A stretch of 64,000 nt of DNA from Roseivirga thermotolerans. GTDB lineage: Bacteria > Bacteroidota > Bacteroidia > Cytophagales > Cyclobacteriaceae. How positions within the stretch are numbered: the stretch's first letter is position 1; every line of letters starts with the position of its first letter. This document shows, in pieces, positions 43,632 to 52,859 of the stretch. The notes beneath the pieces were generated by a model. The model saw only the letters and a list, made by a program, of their open reading frames with translations. It made no database searches and had not been told where the DNA came from. The position numbers were made by a program, and so were the translations under genes. Where the stretch lies: positions 1,302,001 to 1,366,000 of the forward strand of contig NZ_BNAG01000001.1 of NCBI RefSeq assembly GCF_014653175.1, written 5' to 3'.

Positions 43632-46040
43632 ATGCTTACAAACTACCTAAAAATTGCTTTCAGGTCACTGCTTAAGAACAGGGCCTACTCTTTCTTAAAT
43701 ATTTTTGGGCTAACCATTGGTATTACCTGTTCATTTCTCATATACCTCTATGTGCAGGATGAACTGACTTTTGATAGCCAACATACCAAAGCAGACCGTA
43801 TTTTCCGGGTTGCCTGTGAATACTCACTTCCCAACAATGGAGGTACGGAAAAGTGGGCGGTTATGTCAGACTGGGTGCCGCAGTATTTTGTCAAAGATTA
43901 CCCGGAAGTGTTAAAAGCAGTAAGATTTAGAAAGAGCCAGAATGTGGTGGTTGAGCGGCCGGAAGGTGTGGAGCGGTTCTACGAAGAGGTAGTATATGCC
44001 GACTCTGCTGTATTCAGCGTTTTCGATTTTCCTTTGTTAAAGGGCGATTCTCGCACGGCTCTCAATGAACCCTTTACGGTAGTGATCTCAGAGCACATAG
44101 CCCAGAAGTATTTTGGCAGTACCGATCCTATGGGCAAGGTGTTGAGCCTCCCCGACTTTAACACCCAACTTACAGTTAAAGGTATTTTGGCTCCAATTCC
44201 TCACAACTCTCATCTAAAGTTCCATGTGCTAGCCTCTTTTGAAACTCTAAGAGCTACCAATAGAACCTCTGAAAACAACTGGTGGAATTTTAGCACTTAT
44301 GTGTATTTGGAAACCCAAAAAGGGACAGACCCTGAGGATTTGGAGAATAAAATAAAACGCATTTCTGCCAAGTATATACTGGATCAGGAAGAGAGTTCGG
44401 GCTATAGGCAAGAGTACTATCTAATGCCGCTGAAGGATATTCACCTGAAGAGCAGTTTTAGGGCAGAGTTTGCTCCGGGAGGCAACATGAACAATGTGAG
44501 GATATTCGCCCTCATTGGTCTGTTCATACTGCTTATTGCCTGCATTAATTTTATGAACCTTGCCACCGCGCGTTCGGTAAAAAGAGCCAAAGAAGTGGGA
44601 GTACGAAAGGTGGTGGGAGCCTATAAGAAGCATTTGATTGTTCAGTTTTTGAATGAGTCGGTGGTGCTTTCTTTTCTGGCTATGGTGCTTTCGGTGGCTC
44701 TTATACTTTTGGCTTTACCCTTGCTCAACGATTTTACTAATAAACAGCTTGTTTTCAATCCACTGTCAGATCCGGGGCCGGCAGTAATTCTTCTGGGCAT
44801 CACCATGCTTGTGGGTTTGCTGGCCGGTAGTTATCCTGCTCTGGTGCTTTCTTCTTTCAAGCCTGTTGAAACGCTCAAAGGAAGCTTTCAGAATTCTTCA
44901 AAAGGGGCAATGCTCAGAAAATTTTTGGTAGTCTTTCAGTTCGTAATCTCTATTGCGCTCATTATTTCTACCTATGTGGTTTTTAACCAATTACAATACA
45001 TGCGTCAATTGGAACTGGGTTTTCAAAAGGAGCGAATGATATACCTACCTACTCGTTTTGGACAGGGTACAGCTGAGAAATTTGCTGTGTTGCGCGATGA
45101 GCTAAAACAAACGGCTGCGGTAAAGGGCACTGCCCTGTCTAGCAATGTGCCCGGTGTAGAGCTTGGTAACAATGTTGTGAGACTGGGGTGGGACAATAAT
45201 GCCGAATGGAGCGACATGCGCTTTTTGGCGGTTGACTATGATTTCATTGACCTGTACGGTCTGAAAATGGCCGCAGGCAGGGGCTTCGATCGATCCTTTC
45301 CCAGCGATGAAACGGAAGGGTTCATTCTCAATGAGTCAGGGGTAAAACGGCTAGGCTTCGACTCGCCTCAAGCCGCCCTGGGCAAACCTTTGCGCTGGCA
45401 GAACCGCCAAGGTAGGGTAATTGGAGTTGTTAGAGACTTTTACTTCATGTCAGTTCAGCAAGAGGTGGAACCTTTTATAATGGTAATGCTGGCCGACCGA
45501 ACACCCGGTTATCTGTCGGTAAATGTAGCCACCGATGGGTTTGGTCAGGTGGTAAATGAAATTGAGGCCAGGTTTAATGAAATAATGCCAGACCGGATTT
45601 TTGAATACTATTTTCTTGATCAGGATTTTGATGAGCAATATAAGGCGGAAGCCAATTTCAGTCGCATATTTACTGTTTTCTCTTTTGTGGCCATATGGAT
45701 TGCCTGCATGGGGCTCTATGGTTTGGCTTCCTACACTGCCGAGCAAAAGATGAAGGAGATTGGTGTTCGAAAAGTGTTGGGAGCTACCGTGGCCGGAATT
45801 GTGGCACTGCTATCAGGGGCATTTATAAAGCTGGTAGTAATAGCCTTTGTACTGGCCTCGCCATTGGCCTATTTTGCTATGGATAACTGGTTGGCGGGTT
45901 TTGCCGAACGTATTTCGATAGGAGCAATCGCTTTTATAATTAGCTTGGTTTTTGCGTTACTAATCACCTTGCTCACCATTAGCTATCAGTCCATCAGGGC
46001 TGCAAGAGCCAACCCCATAAAATCATTGAGGTACGAATAA
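43632..46040 (+). CDS. MacB/FtsX-type ABC transporter permease (802 aa), second copy
   Basis: 802 residues, the same length and architecture as the protein at 28980: two MacB-PCD/FtsX units with coupling motifs EVGVRKVVGAYKKH and EIGVRKVLGATVAG. Sequence identity looks moderate and is highest near the membrane helices. Unlike the other copy it has no ATPase gene beside it, so it must borrow one from elsewhere (for example that at 31526). It would work in export or periplasmic signalling. Substrate unknown. Confidence 0.92.
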   Translation: MLTNYLKIAFRSLLKNRAYSFLNIFGLTIGITCSFLIYLYVQDELTFDSQHTKADRIFRVACEYSLPNNGGTEKWAVMSDWVPQYFVKDYPEVLKAVRFRKSQNVVVERPEGVERFYEEVVYADSAVFSVFDFPLLKGDSRTALNEPFTVVISEHIAQKYFGSTDPMGKVLSLPDFNTQLTVKGILAPIPHNSHLKFHVLASFETLRATNRTSENNWWNFSTYVYLETQKGTDPEDLENKIKRISAKYILDQEESSGYRQEYYLMPLKDIHLKSSFRAEFAPGGNMNNVRIFALIGLFILLIACINFMNLATARSVKRAKEVGVRKVVGAYKKHLIVQFLNESVVLSFLAMVLSVALILLALPLLNDFTNKQLVFNPLSDPGPAVILLGITMLVGLLAGSYPALVLSSFKPVETLKGSFQNSSKGAMLRKFLVVFQFVISIALIISTYVVFNQLQYMRQLELGFQKERMIYLPTRFGQGTAEKFAVLRDELKQTAAVKGTALSSNVPGVELGNNVVRLGWDNNAEWSDMRFLAVDYDFIDLYGLKMAAGRGFDRSFPSDETEGFILNESGVKRLGFDSPQAALGKPLRWQNRQGRVIGVVRDFYFMSVQQEVEPFIMVMLADRTPGYLSVNVATDGFGQVVNEIEARFNEIMPDRIFEYYFLDQDFDEQYKAEANFSRIFTVFSFVAIWIACMGLYGLASYTAEQKMKEIGVRKVLGATVAGIVALLSGAFIKLVVIAFVLASPLAYFAMDNWLAGFAERISIGAIAFIISLVFALLITLLTISYQSIRAARANPIKSLRYE

Positions 46041-46061
46041 GGAGAAGGTTTCTGTGAGGTA

Positions 46062-46101
46062 TTGTCAGTTGAAATCCTATATCTTTAATTTTGGATTTCA
46101 A
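46062..46101 (+). promoter_or_regulatory. Promoter of the arginase-like gene inside a perfect inverted repeat
   Basis: TTGAAATCC (46069-46077) and GGATTTCAA (46093-46101) form a perfect 9-bp inverted repeat with a 15-nt spacer. The spacer and right arm contain TAATTTTG (46086-46093), an exact match to the TAnnTTTG -7 box; a TTG at 46062-46064 lies 21 nt upstream of it. The repeat could be an operator or a hairpin at the 5' end of the message. Confidence 0.45.
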
Positions 46102-46109
46102 CAGAGCCT

Positions 46110-47246
46110 ATGAACCTACAACTCTTCTTTAAAGCCCCTCCAGAAATTAATGGTTTGCATGAGTCTGCACTGGGCAATAGCATTAAGCAGCTAAATGACC
46201 CTGGCTTAGATATTACCAAAACAGACATTGCCATTGTGGGCCTCACCGACAATCGAGGTACTCGGGTAAACGTGGGAGTTAGCAGTGCAGCCGATCGGAT
46301 TAGAGAAAAGTTTTACCGGCTAAAGCGAAGCAGCAATACCTACAGGTTGGCCGATCTGGGGAATCTTCAGAATGGAGAAAATCATGAAGACACGGCCGAA
46401 CGACTGCGCGAGGTTTGTGAACATTTGCTGGCCGCTAAAGTGATTCCTATAATTATAGGAGGTACCCATGATTTTGCTCTGCCGCAGTACCTGGCCTACG
46501 AAAGTAAGAAGGATCTAATATCGGTACTCAACGTAGACGCCAAGCTGGATGTGGAAGAGGAAGGCGATGCTAACGAGACCTTTCTTTCACGGCTAATTAC
46601 CCATCAGCCCAACTTTATGTTTAGCTACAATCACTTGGCACACCAAAGCTATCTGGTGGAGGCAGGAGCCTTAACGGCCTTAGATAAACTCTATTTTGAG
46701 GCCTTGAGACTGGGCGAGCTACGCGAAAAATTCGCACATGCAGAACCCATTGTGCGCATGGCCAATATGATGACTTTCGATATTACGGCCATTAGGGCGG
46801 CCGATGCTACAGGCAACGCAGCCGCACAACCCTTTGGCCTTACCGGTGAAGAGGCCTGCCAGCTGATGTGGTATGCCGGCATGAATGAGAAAATGAGCTC
46901 CGTAAGTATAGCCGAATATAACCCCGACCTGGACGATCAACACTATTCTACGGGAGCCATAATCAGTACCATGATTTGGTACTTTATAGAAGGCTTTTAT
47001 AACCGAAAAGATACAGGCCAATTTAACTCAGACCAGTACACCAAGTACACGGTGAGCTTTGAGGGTACTGACGATACCATGACCTTCTTTAAAAGTAAGC
47101 TCACCGAAAAGTGGTGGATGCTGGTGAATTATGGTGAAAACTTTATGGACAGGGCTTACATTCCTTGTTCATACGAAGACTATACTACCGCAACACATGG
47201 CGATTTTCCTGAGCGCTGGATAAAAGCTCAGGGCAAACTTATTTAA
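46110..47246 (+). CDS. Arginase/formimidoylglutamase-fold protein with altered metal ligands
   Basis: 378 residues of the ureohydrolase fold. Compared with the six Mn ligands of arginase, the His in GGTHD is kept. The D-x-H-x-D motif reads DAKLD (His to Lys), and the D-x-D motif reads FDITAI (second Asp to Thr). Two of six ligands are therefore lost. Such proteins are common in Bacteroidota and are labelled formimidoylglutamase or arginase by homology. Catalysis by the canonical bi-manganese mechanism is doubtful; a single-metal or non-catalytic role is possible. Strong terminator downstream. No histidine- or arginine-degrading genes are adjacent. Confidence 0.85.
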   Translation: MNLQLFFKAPPEINGLHESALGNSIKQLNDPGLDITKTDIAIVGLTDNRGTRVNVGVSSAADRIREKFYRLKRSSNTYRLADLGNLQNGENHEDTAERLREVCEHLLAAKVIPIIIGGTHDFALPQYLAYESKKDLISVLNVDAKLDVEEEGDANETFLSRLITHQPNFMFSYNHLAHQSYLVEAGALTALDKLYFEALRLGELREKFAHAEPIVRMANMMTFDITAIRAADATGNAAAQPFGLTGEEACQLMWYAGMNEKMSSVSIAEYNPDLDDQHYSTGAIISTMIWYFIEGFYNRKDTGQFNSDQYTKYTVSFEGTDDTMTFFKSKLTEKWWMLVNYGENFMDRAYIPCSYEDYTTATHGDFPERWIKAQGKLI

Positions 47247-47274
47247 ACCACACCATACAGATAGTTCAAAAGGC

Positions 47275-47310
47275 GGCCTCCCCACCATCCATGGAGAGGC
47301 CTGTTTTTTT
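47275..47310 (+). terminator. Rho-independent terminator after the arginase-like gene
   Basis: GGCCTC at 47275-47280 pairs with GAGGCC at 47296-47301, extended by TCC/GGA pairing inside, followed by seven T residues after a TG. It lies 28 bp after the stop codon. Confidence 0.75.
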
Positions 47311-47352
47311 GGATTGCCGACAATCCAAAAACCTCAACTGTTACACCAAAGA

Positions 47353-48549
47353 TCAATGACGGCTGAAGTATTCTTTCAGGTATTGTTTTGCCGCTTCGGT
47401 TTTCATGTAGCCCGCAGCTGCCGATATGCCTCGAGGTGGATTGGAGGCATTTTCTAATTTATTAAAGGTGGCTTCATACATGGCTTTCTCGTACTCTTCG
47501 AACTTACCATCTTCTACATACCACTCAAAAACGCTTACCTCAGAGGCTACCCAGGGCAGATTGCCGCTATTCTCAATAATCTTTTGATAGTTTTCCAGCT
47601 GCACATCCATGTAGGTGTTTGTAGTTTCTGCATCGAAGGGAGGAAATATGGCGAACTCCAGTTCATCGAAACCTGTATATGACATTCTGTTCCAGAATTT
47701 TCGTTCGGTCATCTGATAGTTAGTGTACAAATGGGCTACCACTATGCCTCTATAATGGGTCTTTACGGTAGATAGTATGCGATCTTTAACTTCGTTGGCA
47801 AAGATCAATATTTCATCTTCAGTGGCTCCGGCTAAAAATCCATCGTCATAAATACCCCCGACTTGTGTAATGAACAGTTCAAACTCTATGGGCCATGGAA
47901 TGTATTTCTCAGCCTTCATGAGTTCTGCAGCTTTGGCTTCGGCCTCTTTTTCAGGGAGGTAACGGTCTGCAAACCAGGTTTCGAATTCTGCTTTGGTTTT
48001 GAATACAGGCATGTCTATGAAAGGAGGATAAAAATTGACCAGAATGGTGGGCAGACCCAATTCTTTTTCGCGTAAGAAAAGCACGGTAGTTGCCCTGAGT
48101 TTAGCATCCAGAATGTCTAACGGATACGGTACTACAATTTCGCCACCGTTGGGGCCATCAAATGGAGGAACTGAGGTAAAGAGCGCGCTAGATTCATTAG
48201 CTCCAAAATTTTCAACCAGCTCTGCGTGGTGGCGCATCAGGTTGGTCATGTAATCGAATTGCGGATCGTTGAAAGGGTTTTCCTTCCCATCCGGATCGGC
48301 CCAGAAGAGTGCCCTTTTCTCAAATGAGGGCAGAGGAAGCCTCTCGGCTTTATCCGTAAATCGTTTCAGTACCTCCCAACTGGGAATAGTATCTGTTATT
48401 TTTCTCAGAATGGTCGTTAGGGAAGCGGTATCATAGAAGTTGGCTGGAAAGTCTTCTACAGGAATTTCAGGAATAATGTCTTCTTTTTCGGTACAACTCA
48501 AAGCCAGGGCCACTAGGCCGGCCAGTAGAAATTTGAATGTCTTTTTCAT
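47353..48549 (-). CDS. Lipoprotein of unknown function (398 aa)
   Basis: A lipoprotein signal peptide with lipobox LALSC (C19) is followed by about 380 residues rich in aromatic and acidic residues. I recognise no family. The middle and C-terminal parts show alternating strand/helix blocks (GIVVAHLYTNYQ, TGFDELEFAIFPPFDA, NLPWVASEVSVFEWYV) that would suit a TIM barrel of the glycosidase superfamily, with Glu in ASEVSVF where a nucleophile might sit. This is only a structural guess. It stands alone, downstream of the LytTR regulator on the same strand (115 bp). Confidence 0.6.
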   Translation of the reverse strand: MKKTFKFLLAGLVALALSCTEKEDIIPEIPVEDFPANFYDTASLTTILRKITDTIPSWEVLKRFTDKAERLPLPSFEKRALFWADPDGKENPFNDPQFDYMTNLMRHHAELVENFGANESSALFTSVPPFDGPNGGEIVVPYPLDILDAKLRATTVLFLREKELGLPTILVNFYPPFIDMPVFKTKAEFETWFADRYLPEKEAEAKAAELMKAEKYIPWPIEFELFITQVGGIYDDGFLAGATEDEILIFANEVKDRILSTVKTHYRGIVVAHLYTNYQMTERKFWNRMSYTGFDELEFAIFPPFDAETTNTYMDVQLENYQKIIENSGNLPWVASEVSVFEWYVEDGKFEEYEKAMYEATFNKLENASNPPRGISAAAGYMKTEAAKQYLKEYFSRH

Positions 48550-48664
48550 GGTTGGATGGATTTAATGATGCATCCAAGGTGGGCATTTTGATGGTGCGTG
48601 TTTTCGAAATGTCAGCCAGTGACAGGTTTCTGTAAGCCAATGAAGCTTTGAAGTAAGCCGAAGT

Positions 48665-49387
48665 TTAATATCGCTTTAGTTGAGCATAGAGATTCTCTTT
48701 AAAGGTTCGGCCCAATGGAATTTCATTGCCCCCAACCACTACTGTTTGTTCCTTTTCATTGATGCTTTCTATGTGGTTGCGATTCACTACAAAAGCACGG
48801 TGTATTTGTATGAACAAGCTTGAGTTGAGCTCTCTGACCATGGCCTTTACAGTATGTCGGGAAACCAGCTGATGCGTAGAGGTTACAATTTTGCAGTAAT
48901 TGTCTCCGGCTGCTTCCAGCCACAGAATATCCTTGAGCCATACTTTTTGTAGTTTGTTGCCCGATTTTACAAAAAGCGATTCCTGATCGGTGGTTTGCGG
49001 TAAGGCGGTCGGGCCGGTGCGAGAGTTAAGTGCCAGGGTAATTGCGGCTTTTAGATTGTGGGTGTCAATAGGTTTTACCAGGTAAGATACAGGAGCCGAC
49101 TGAGCCGCTTCAGATATGGTTTCAGTGTCGTTGTAAGATGTAGTGAAAATAACAGGCGGGCCTCCTGACTCGGCCAGTTTTTTGGCCAGACTAATGCCAT
49201 TGTGTTTGCCGGGTAGTGAGATGTCCATCAGTACCACATCGGGATGTGCCTTTTCGATGGCGCTAAGGGCCATGTCGGCATGAGCGCACTCACCAGCTAA
49301 CCGAAAGCCTGCTTCTTCTATGCTCAACTTGGTGTTTTCGGCATGGATTAGCTCATCTTCTACCACAAATACGGTCACCTCAGGCAT
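48665..49387 (-). CDS. LytTR-family response regulator
   Basis: 240 residues: receiver domain (acidic VVEDELIHAENT, phospho-acceptor Asp in VVLMDISLPG, YLVKPIDTHN) and a C-terminal LytTR DNA-binding domain (ILWLEAAGDNYCKI, IQIHRAFVVNRNHI). Its ATG lies inside the last codons of the TPR kinase gene (8-bp overlap), so the two are translationally coupled and form a pair. Targets unknown; the lipoprotein 115 bp downstream may be in the same transcript. Confidence 0.93.
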   Translation of the reverse strand: MPEVTVFVVEDELIHAENTKLSIEEAGFRLAGECAHADMALSAIEKAHPDVVLMDISLPGKHNGISLAKKLAESGGPPVIFTTSYNDTETISEAAQSAPVSYLVKPIDTHNLKAAITLALNSRTGPTALPQTTDQESLFVKSGNKLQKVWLKDILWLEAAGDNYCKIVTSTHQLVSRHTVKAMVRELNSSLFIQIHRAFVVNRNHIESINEKEQTVVVGGNEIPLGRTFKENLYAQLKRY

Positions 49388-51404
49388 GTTTTAAATATAC
49401 TAAAAAGGTGCTTCCCTCATAGGGTTCGGATCTTACGGCTACTTTACCCCCATTCATTCGTACAAACTCATGGGCCAAATGCAAGCCTAAACCGGTTCCC
49501 TTCTCATTCTGTGTTCCCCTTCTTATTTTTTGCTCGTTTATGGAGAATAACTCGGCCTGCATAGGAGCGGGTATGCCTATGCCCGAGTCTTGAACACCTA
49601 GAACCACCCAGTTCTCTTCAATGGTTGAAAAAAGCTGTATGCGGCCTTGCTCGGTAAACTTAATGGCATTGGCCAGCAGGTTGCGCATTACTACAAAAAG
49701 GCTCCCCCGGTCGGCCATCACTTTATGATTATCATCTATGGTGCTATGGATTGAGAGCCCTTTGGCCAACGCCTGAGGCTCGTAGATTTGAATAAGTTCA
49801 AGGGCTACCGCTTTGAGCGAAAGCGGCTGTGGTTTAGGTTCATAGCCGTGTAGCTGATCAATAGACCATTGCAGCAGGTTGTCTAACAAATGACCGATGT
49901 TGTGTGCACTCTTGTCTAGTTCCTTACTCAGAGTTTCCAGTTTGTGAGTGTCTTTGCCGGCCATATAGTGTTTCATAAGTCGGCCAGAGCTTTGAAAGGC
50001 GCTGATATGGCTGCGGAGGTCGTGCGAAATAATGGCAAAGAATCGGTCTTTGGTTTTATTCAACCGTTCTAGCTCCGCGTTTTCCTGGTTCAGTTGTTTT
50101 TTACTCAGCGCAATTTTTCGATAGAAGTAGATAATGAGGGCGGCTAGAATAAGCGCACTGGCGAGCAGAGCAAGCAGAAGGTTGTGCTCTGAGTTTGCCT
50201 TTTCCAAAGCCAGGGTTTGAAGTGCTTTTTCTTGGTTGAGCTGAAGAATCTGAGCTTCTCGCTTTTCTGCTTCATATTGGGCGCTGAGCTTTTCAATTTG
50301 CTCTGCTCTTTCCAAAGAGTAGAGGTCTTTGTCTGTCTGTTGAAATAGCAGTGAATATTCATAGGCCTTAGTATAGTTGCCAACTGCTGCATAGGCCTCA
50401 TAGAGGTTTTTATAACTGCCGGCCATTAGTGCTTTTGTGTTTAGCCTCTGCCCAATGGATAGTGCTTTGGCAGAAGTTTCTATGGCTTCACCAAACCGGT
50501 TCATTTTTAAGTAACCAAGCCCCAAATACATCAGAGCCAATCCCTCCGATTGCTCGTTGCCTATTTCCTTGTTCACTTCTGTGGCGCGTTTGGCATAAGT
50601 CATTAGCTCATTCCTGTTGTTTAACTCTGCATAGCACAAAGCCATATTGTTGTAGAGTTTGCCAAGAGAAAACAAGTCGTTTTGGCCGGCAAAAACCGGT
50701 TCTATACTTTTAAAATAGAGCAATGCCTGTTCATAGTTTTTTCGGGTGAGAGCCAGATTACCTAAGCCATTTTGCGCTTTGGCAGCGTTGAGGCTGTCTT
50801 TAACCATTCGGGCTTCATTGAGAGCCAGGGTAAAGTACTTAGCAGCCTGAGAGGTATCGCTTTGGTTGTCGTAGGTAATGGCCACATTGAGCAATGTGGA
50901 AGCCAGGTCGACCTCTTTTGAATCAATAGCTCCCCGAGCCACCAGATCTTCTTTAATTCGAACGGACTGCAAAAAATTTTGACTGGACAGAAGCCAGTCT
51001 TCAGCATACAGAAAGTTAACCCCCAGGTTGTTTAGTGTGTATGCCATGTTGAGTGAGTCGCCAATACGGGTATAGTAATCTAGGTTTTGTTGCATGTAGT
51101 TAGCGGCTTGCTCAAAGTCTCCTTTTATGGTATAGGCTATACCCAGGTATTGGACTCCCGTACTTTTATGTTTTGGGTTTGCTAGTGTTTCACCCAGTGC
51201 CATTACCTGCTCTGCATAAAAAATGGCCGAGTCTACTTTGGAGTAGACATATCGGCCAAAAAGTTGCTTGGCGGTATTGAGCTTAATGGTGTCGTTGGGA
51301 GCCTTTTCGAAGGCGATGCGCAGTTGTTGAATACTCTGTGCCGAAAGGTTTGGAGAAAAGCTTGCTGCAAATCCAAAAAAAATAATCAGGAGTGAAGCTC
51401 TCAT
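49380..51404 (-). CDS. TPR-containing sensor histidine kinase
   Basis: 674 residues. A signal peptide (about 1-22) leads to a periplasmic region with about seven tetratricopeptide repeats (residues 35-370). A coiled coil, one membrane helix (about 408-427), HisKA (FFAIISHDLRSHISAF) and HATPase (NLLANAIKFTE, VLGVQDSGIGIP, GTGLGLHLAHEFVRMNGG) follow. TPR-type kinases paired with LytTR regulators are common in Bacteroidota; the repeats probably bind a peptide or protein. Overlaps its regulator by 8 bp. Confidence 0.92.
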   Translation of the reverse strand: MRASLLIIFFGFAASFSPNLSAQSIQQLRIAFEKAPNDTIKLNTAKQLFGRYVYSKVDSAIFYAEQVMALGETLANPKHKSTGVQYLGIAYTIKGDFEQAANYMQQNLDYYTRIGDSLNMAYTLNNLGVNFLYAEDWLLSSQNFLQSVRIKEDLVARGAIDSKEVDLASTLLNVAITYDNQSDTSQAAKYFTLALNEARMVKDSLNAAKAQNGLGNLALTRKNYEQALLYFKSIEPVFAGQNDLFSLGKLYNNMALCYAELNNRNELMTYAKRATEVNKEIGNEQSEGLALMYLGLGYLKMNRFGEAIETSAKALSIGQRLNTKALMAGSYKNLYEAYAAVGNYTKAYEYSLLFQQTDKDLYSLERAEQIEKLSAQYEAEKREAQILQLNQEKALQTLALEKANSEHNLLLALLASALILAALIIYFYRKIALSKKQLNQENAELERLNKTKDRFFAIISHDLRSHISAFQSSGRLMKHYMAGKDTHKLETLSKELDKSAHNIGHLLDNLLQWSIDQLHGYEPKPQPLSLKAVALELIQIYEPQALAKGLSIHSTIDDNHKVMADRGSLFVVMRNLLANAIKFTEQGRIQLFSTIEENWVVLGVQDSGIGIPAPMQAELFSINEQKIRRGTQNEKGTGLGLHLAHEFVRMNGGKVAVRSEPYEGSTFLVYLKHA

Positions 51405-51653
51405 GGTTAAAAAATGCCCTATCTAAAGTACAGATTTATTGGCTAATAACAGTGATAATGAAAAAGCCCTGGTCACCGTATGTGGCAGGGCTTTTCGCTG
51501 GGTCATTAAAATAAATGGTTTTTTAACGCTTTATGTAAACTCAATCAACTATGAATGTATATCTCTTCAGATATTGTTAATACTCTCTTTACAGAATATA
51601 CCCTATGTGGATTCTGATTTTTTTAGAACTTTCTGAAGCAAAACATACTGATA
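51405..51653. promoter_or_regulatory. Divergent intergenic region with a terminator-like hairpin and an 18-codon frame
   Basis: This 249-bp stretch separates the TPR kinase (minus) and the PHP lipoprotein (plus). AAAAGCCCTG (51462-51471) pairs perfectly with CAGGGCTTTT (51486-51495); on the minus strand the stem is followed by a T run, 58 bp before the kinase start. The plus strand carries a short frame, MKKPWSPYVAGLFAGSLK, at 51458-51514. The 12-bp string TGATAATGAAAA occurs at its start (51453-51464) and again at the PHP gene start (51648-51659). It may be an attenuator, a small RNA end or a gene remnant. Confidence 0.4.
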
Positions 51654-52841
51654 ATGAAAACTTTATTTAAGTATTGTGCCTCTCTAATACTCTTTGGCTT
51701 ACTCTCTTGCCAAAATGAAGAGCAAAAGTGGTTTAAAGGAAATTTACATACGCATACCTATTGGAGTGATGGTGATGCATTTCCTGAGATGGTCTTGGAC
51801 TGGTATAAATCCAATGGTTATGATTTTGTGAGTCTTACTGACCATAATATTTTACAACAAGGCGAAAAATGGAAGAAGATTCCTAAAAGCCATATCTATC
51901 AACAGGCGTTCGATGATTATCTGTCGGCTTATGGAACCGACTGGGTAGAGTATTCCAGAGATTCTGCCGGACTGATGGTGAGACTAAAAACAGAAGAAGA
52001 GTACTTGCCGCTTTTTCAAGACAAAGACTTTTTAATTATGCGAGGGCTGGAAATCACCGATAGTTACAATGGCAAGCCTTTGCACATGAATGCCACAAAT
52101 GTAAAGAACCTGATAGAACCAAGGCATGGCAATAGTGTGGCCGAAGTGCTGCAAAATAATATCAATGCTGTGCTGGAGCAGAGAGAGGCAACCGGTCAGC
52201 CAATAATGCCTCATATTAACCATCCCAATTTTGGTTGGGCTATTTCACTCGAAGATATGATTGCCCTCAAAGGGGAGCGCTTCTTTGAAGTGTTTAACGG
52301 GCATCCTTCAGTAAATAACTATGGCGATTCAATTCGCCTGAGTACAGAGCAAATGTGGGATGCCATTAACATAGCTTATCTGGAAAGAGGGCAACCCATA
52401 ATGTATGGTATTGCTACAGACGATAGCCACTACTACCATCAGTTTGGCCCGCAGTTTAGCAATAGCGGTAGAGGTTGGGTAATGGTTGAGGCCCGTGAAC
52501 TTAACGGCAATGCAATTGTAGAGGCTATGGAAGAGGGTAAATTCTATGCATCTACCGGAGTTAAACTGAGCAACTATCGGGTAAAAGAGGGTACCATTTC
52601 GCTGACCATTGAAGCAGAAGAAGGAGTCACCTACAAAACGTCTCTGATTGGGGTGAGAAAAGGCAGGAAGAAAGCGGAGGTTTTGGCCATTAAGGGAGGA
52701 GCGGAAGTGCAGTTGGCCATTCCTAATGATGTGCTCTTTGTGCGCACCAAAATCGTGTCTTCCCGACTCAAAGAAAACCCTTTCGAAGAAGGAGACTTTG
52801 AAACGGCCTGGACCCAGCCTGTGGTACCACAGGGCCGGTAG
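51654..52841 (+). CDS. PHP-domain phosphoesterase lipoprotein
   Basis: 395 residues with lipobox LLSC (C19). The PHP metal-binding motifs are all visible: NLHTHTYWSDG (His32, His34), VSLTDHNI, MRGLEITD, PHINHPNF and ATDDSHYYHQ. PHP proteins hydrolyse phosphomonoesters or nucleic acid ends with two or three metals; this exported version presumably works at the outer membrane on an unknown phosphate ester. The C-terminal 100 residues are a beta-sandwich-like extension. A palindrome follows the gene. Confidence 0.85.
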   Translation: MKTLFKYCASLILFGLLSCQNEEQKWFKGNLHTHTYWSDGDAFPEMVLDWYKSNGYDFVSLTDHNILQQGEKWKKIPKSHIYQQAFDDYLSAYGTDWVEYSRDSAGLMVRLKTEEEYLPLFQDKDFLIMRGLEITDSYNGKPLHMNATNVKNLIEPRHGNSVAEVLQNNINAVLEQREATGQPIMPHINHPNFGWAISLEDMIALKGERFFEVFNGHPSVNNYGDSIRLSTEQMWDAINIAYLERGQPIMYGIATDDSHYYHQFGPQFSNSGRGWVMVEARELNGNAIVEAMEEGKFYASTGVKLSNYRVKEGTISLTIEAEEGVTYKTSLIGVRKGRKKAEVLAIKGGAEVQLAIPNDVLFVRTKIVSSRLKENPFEEGDFETAWTQPVVPQGR

Positions 52842-52859
52842 TGTTAAAGGCATTATCTA

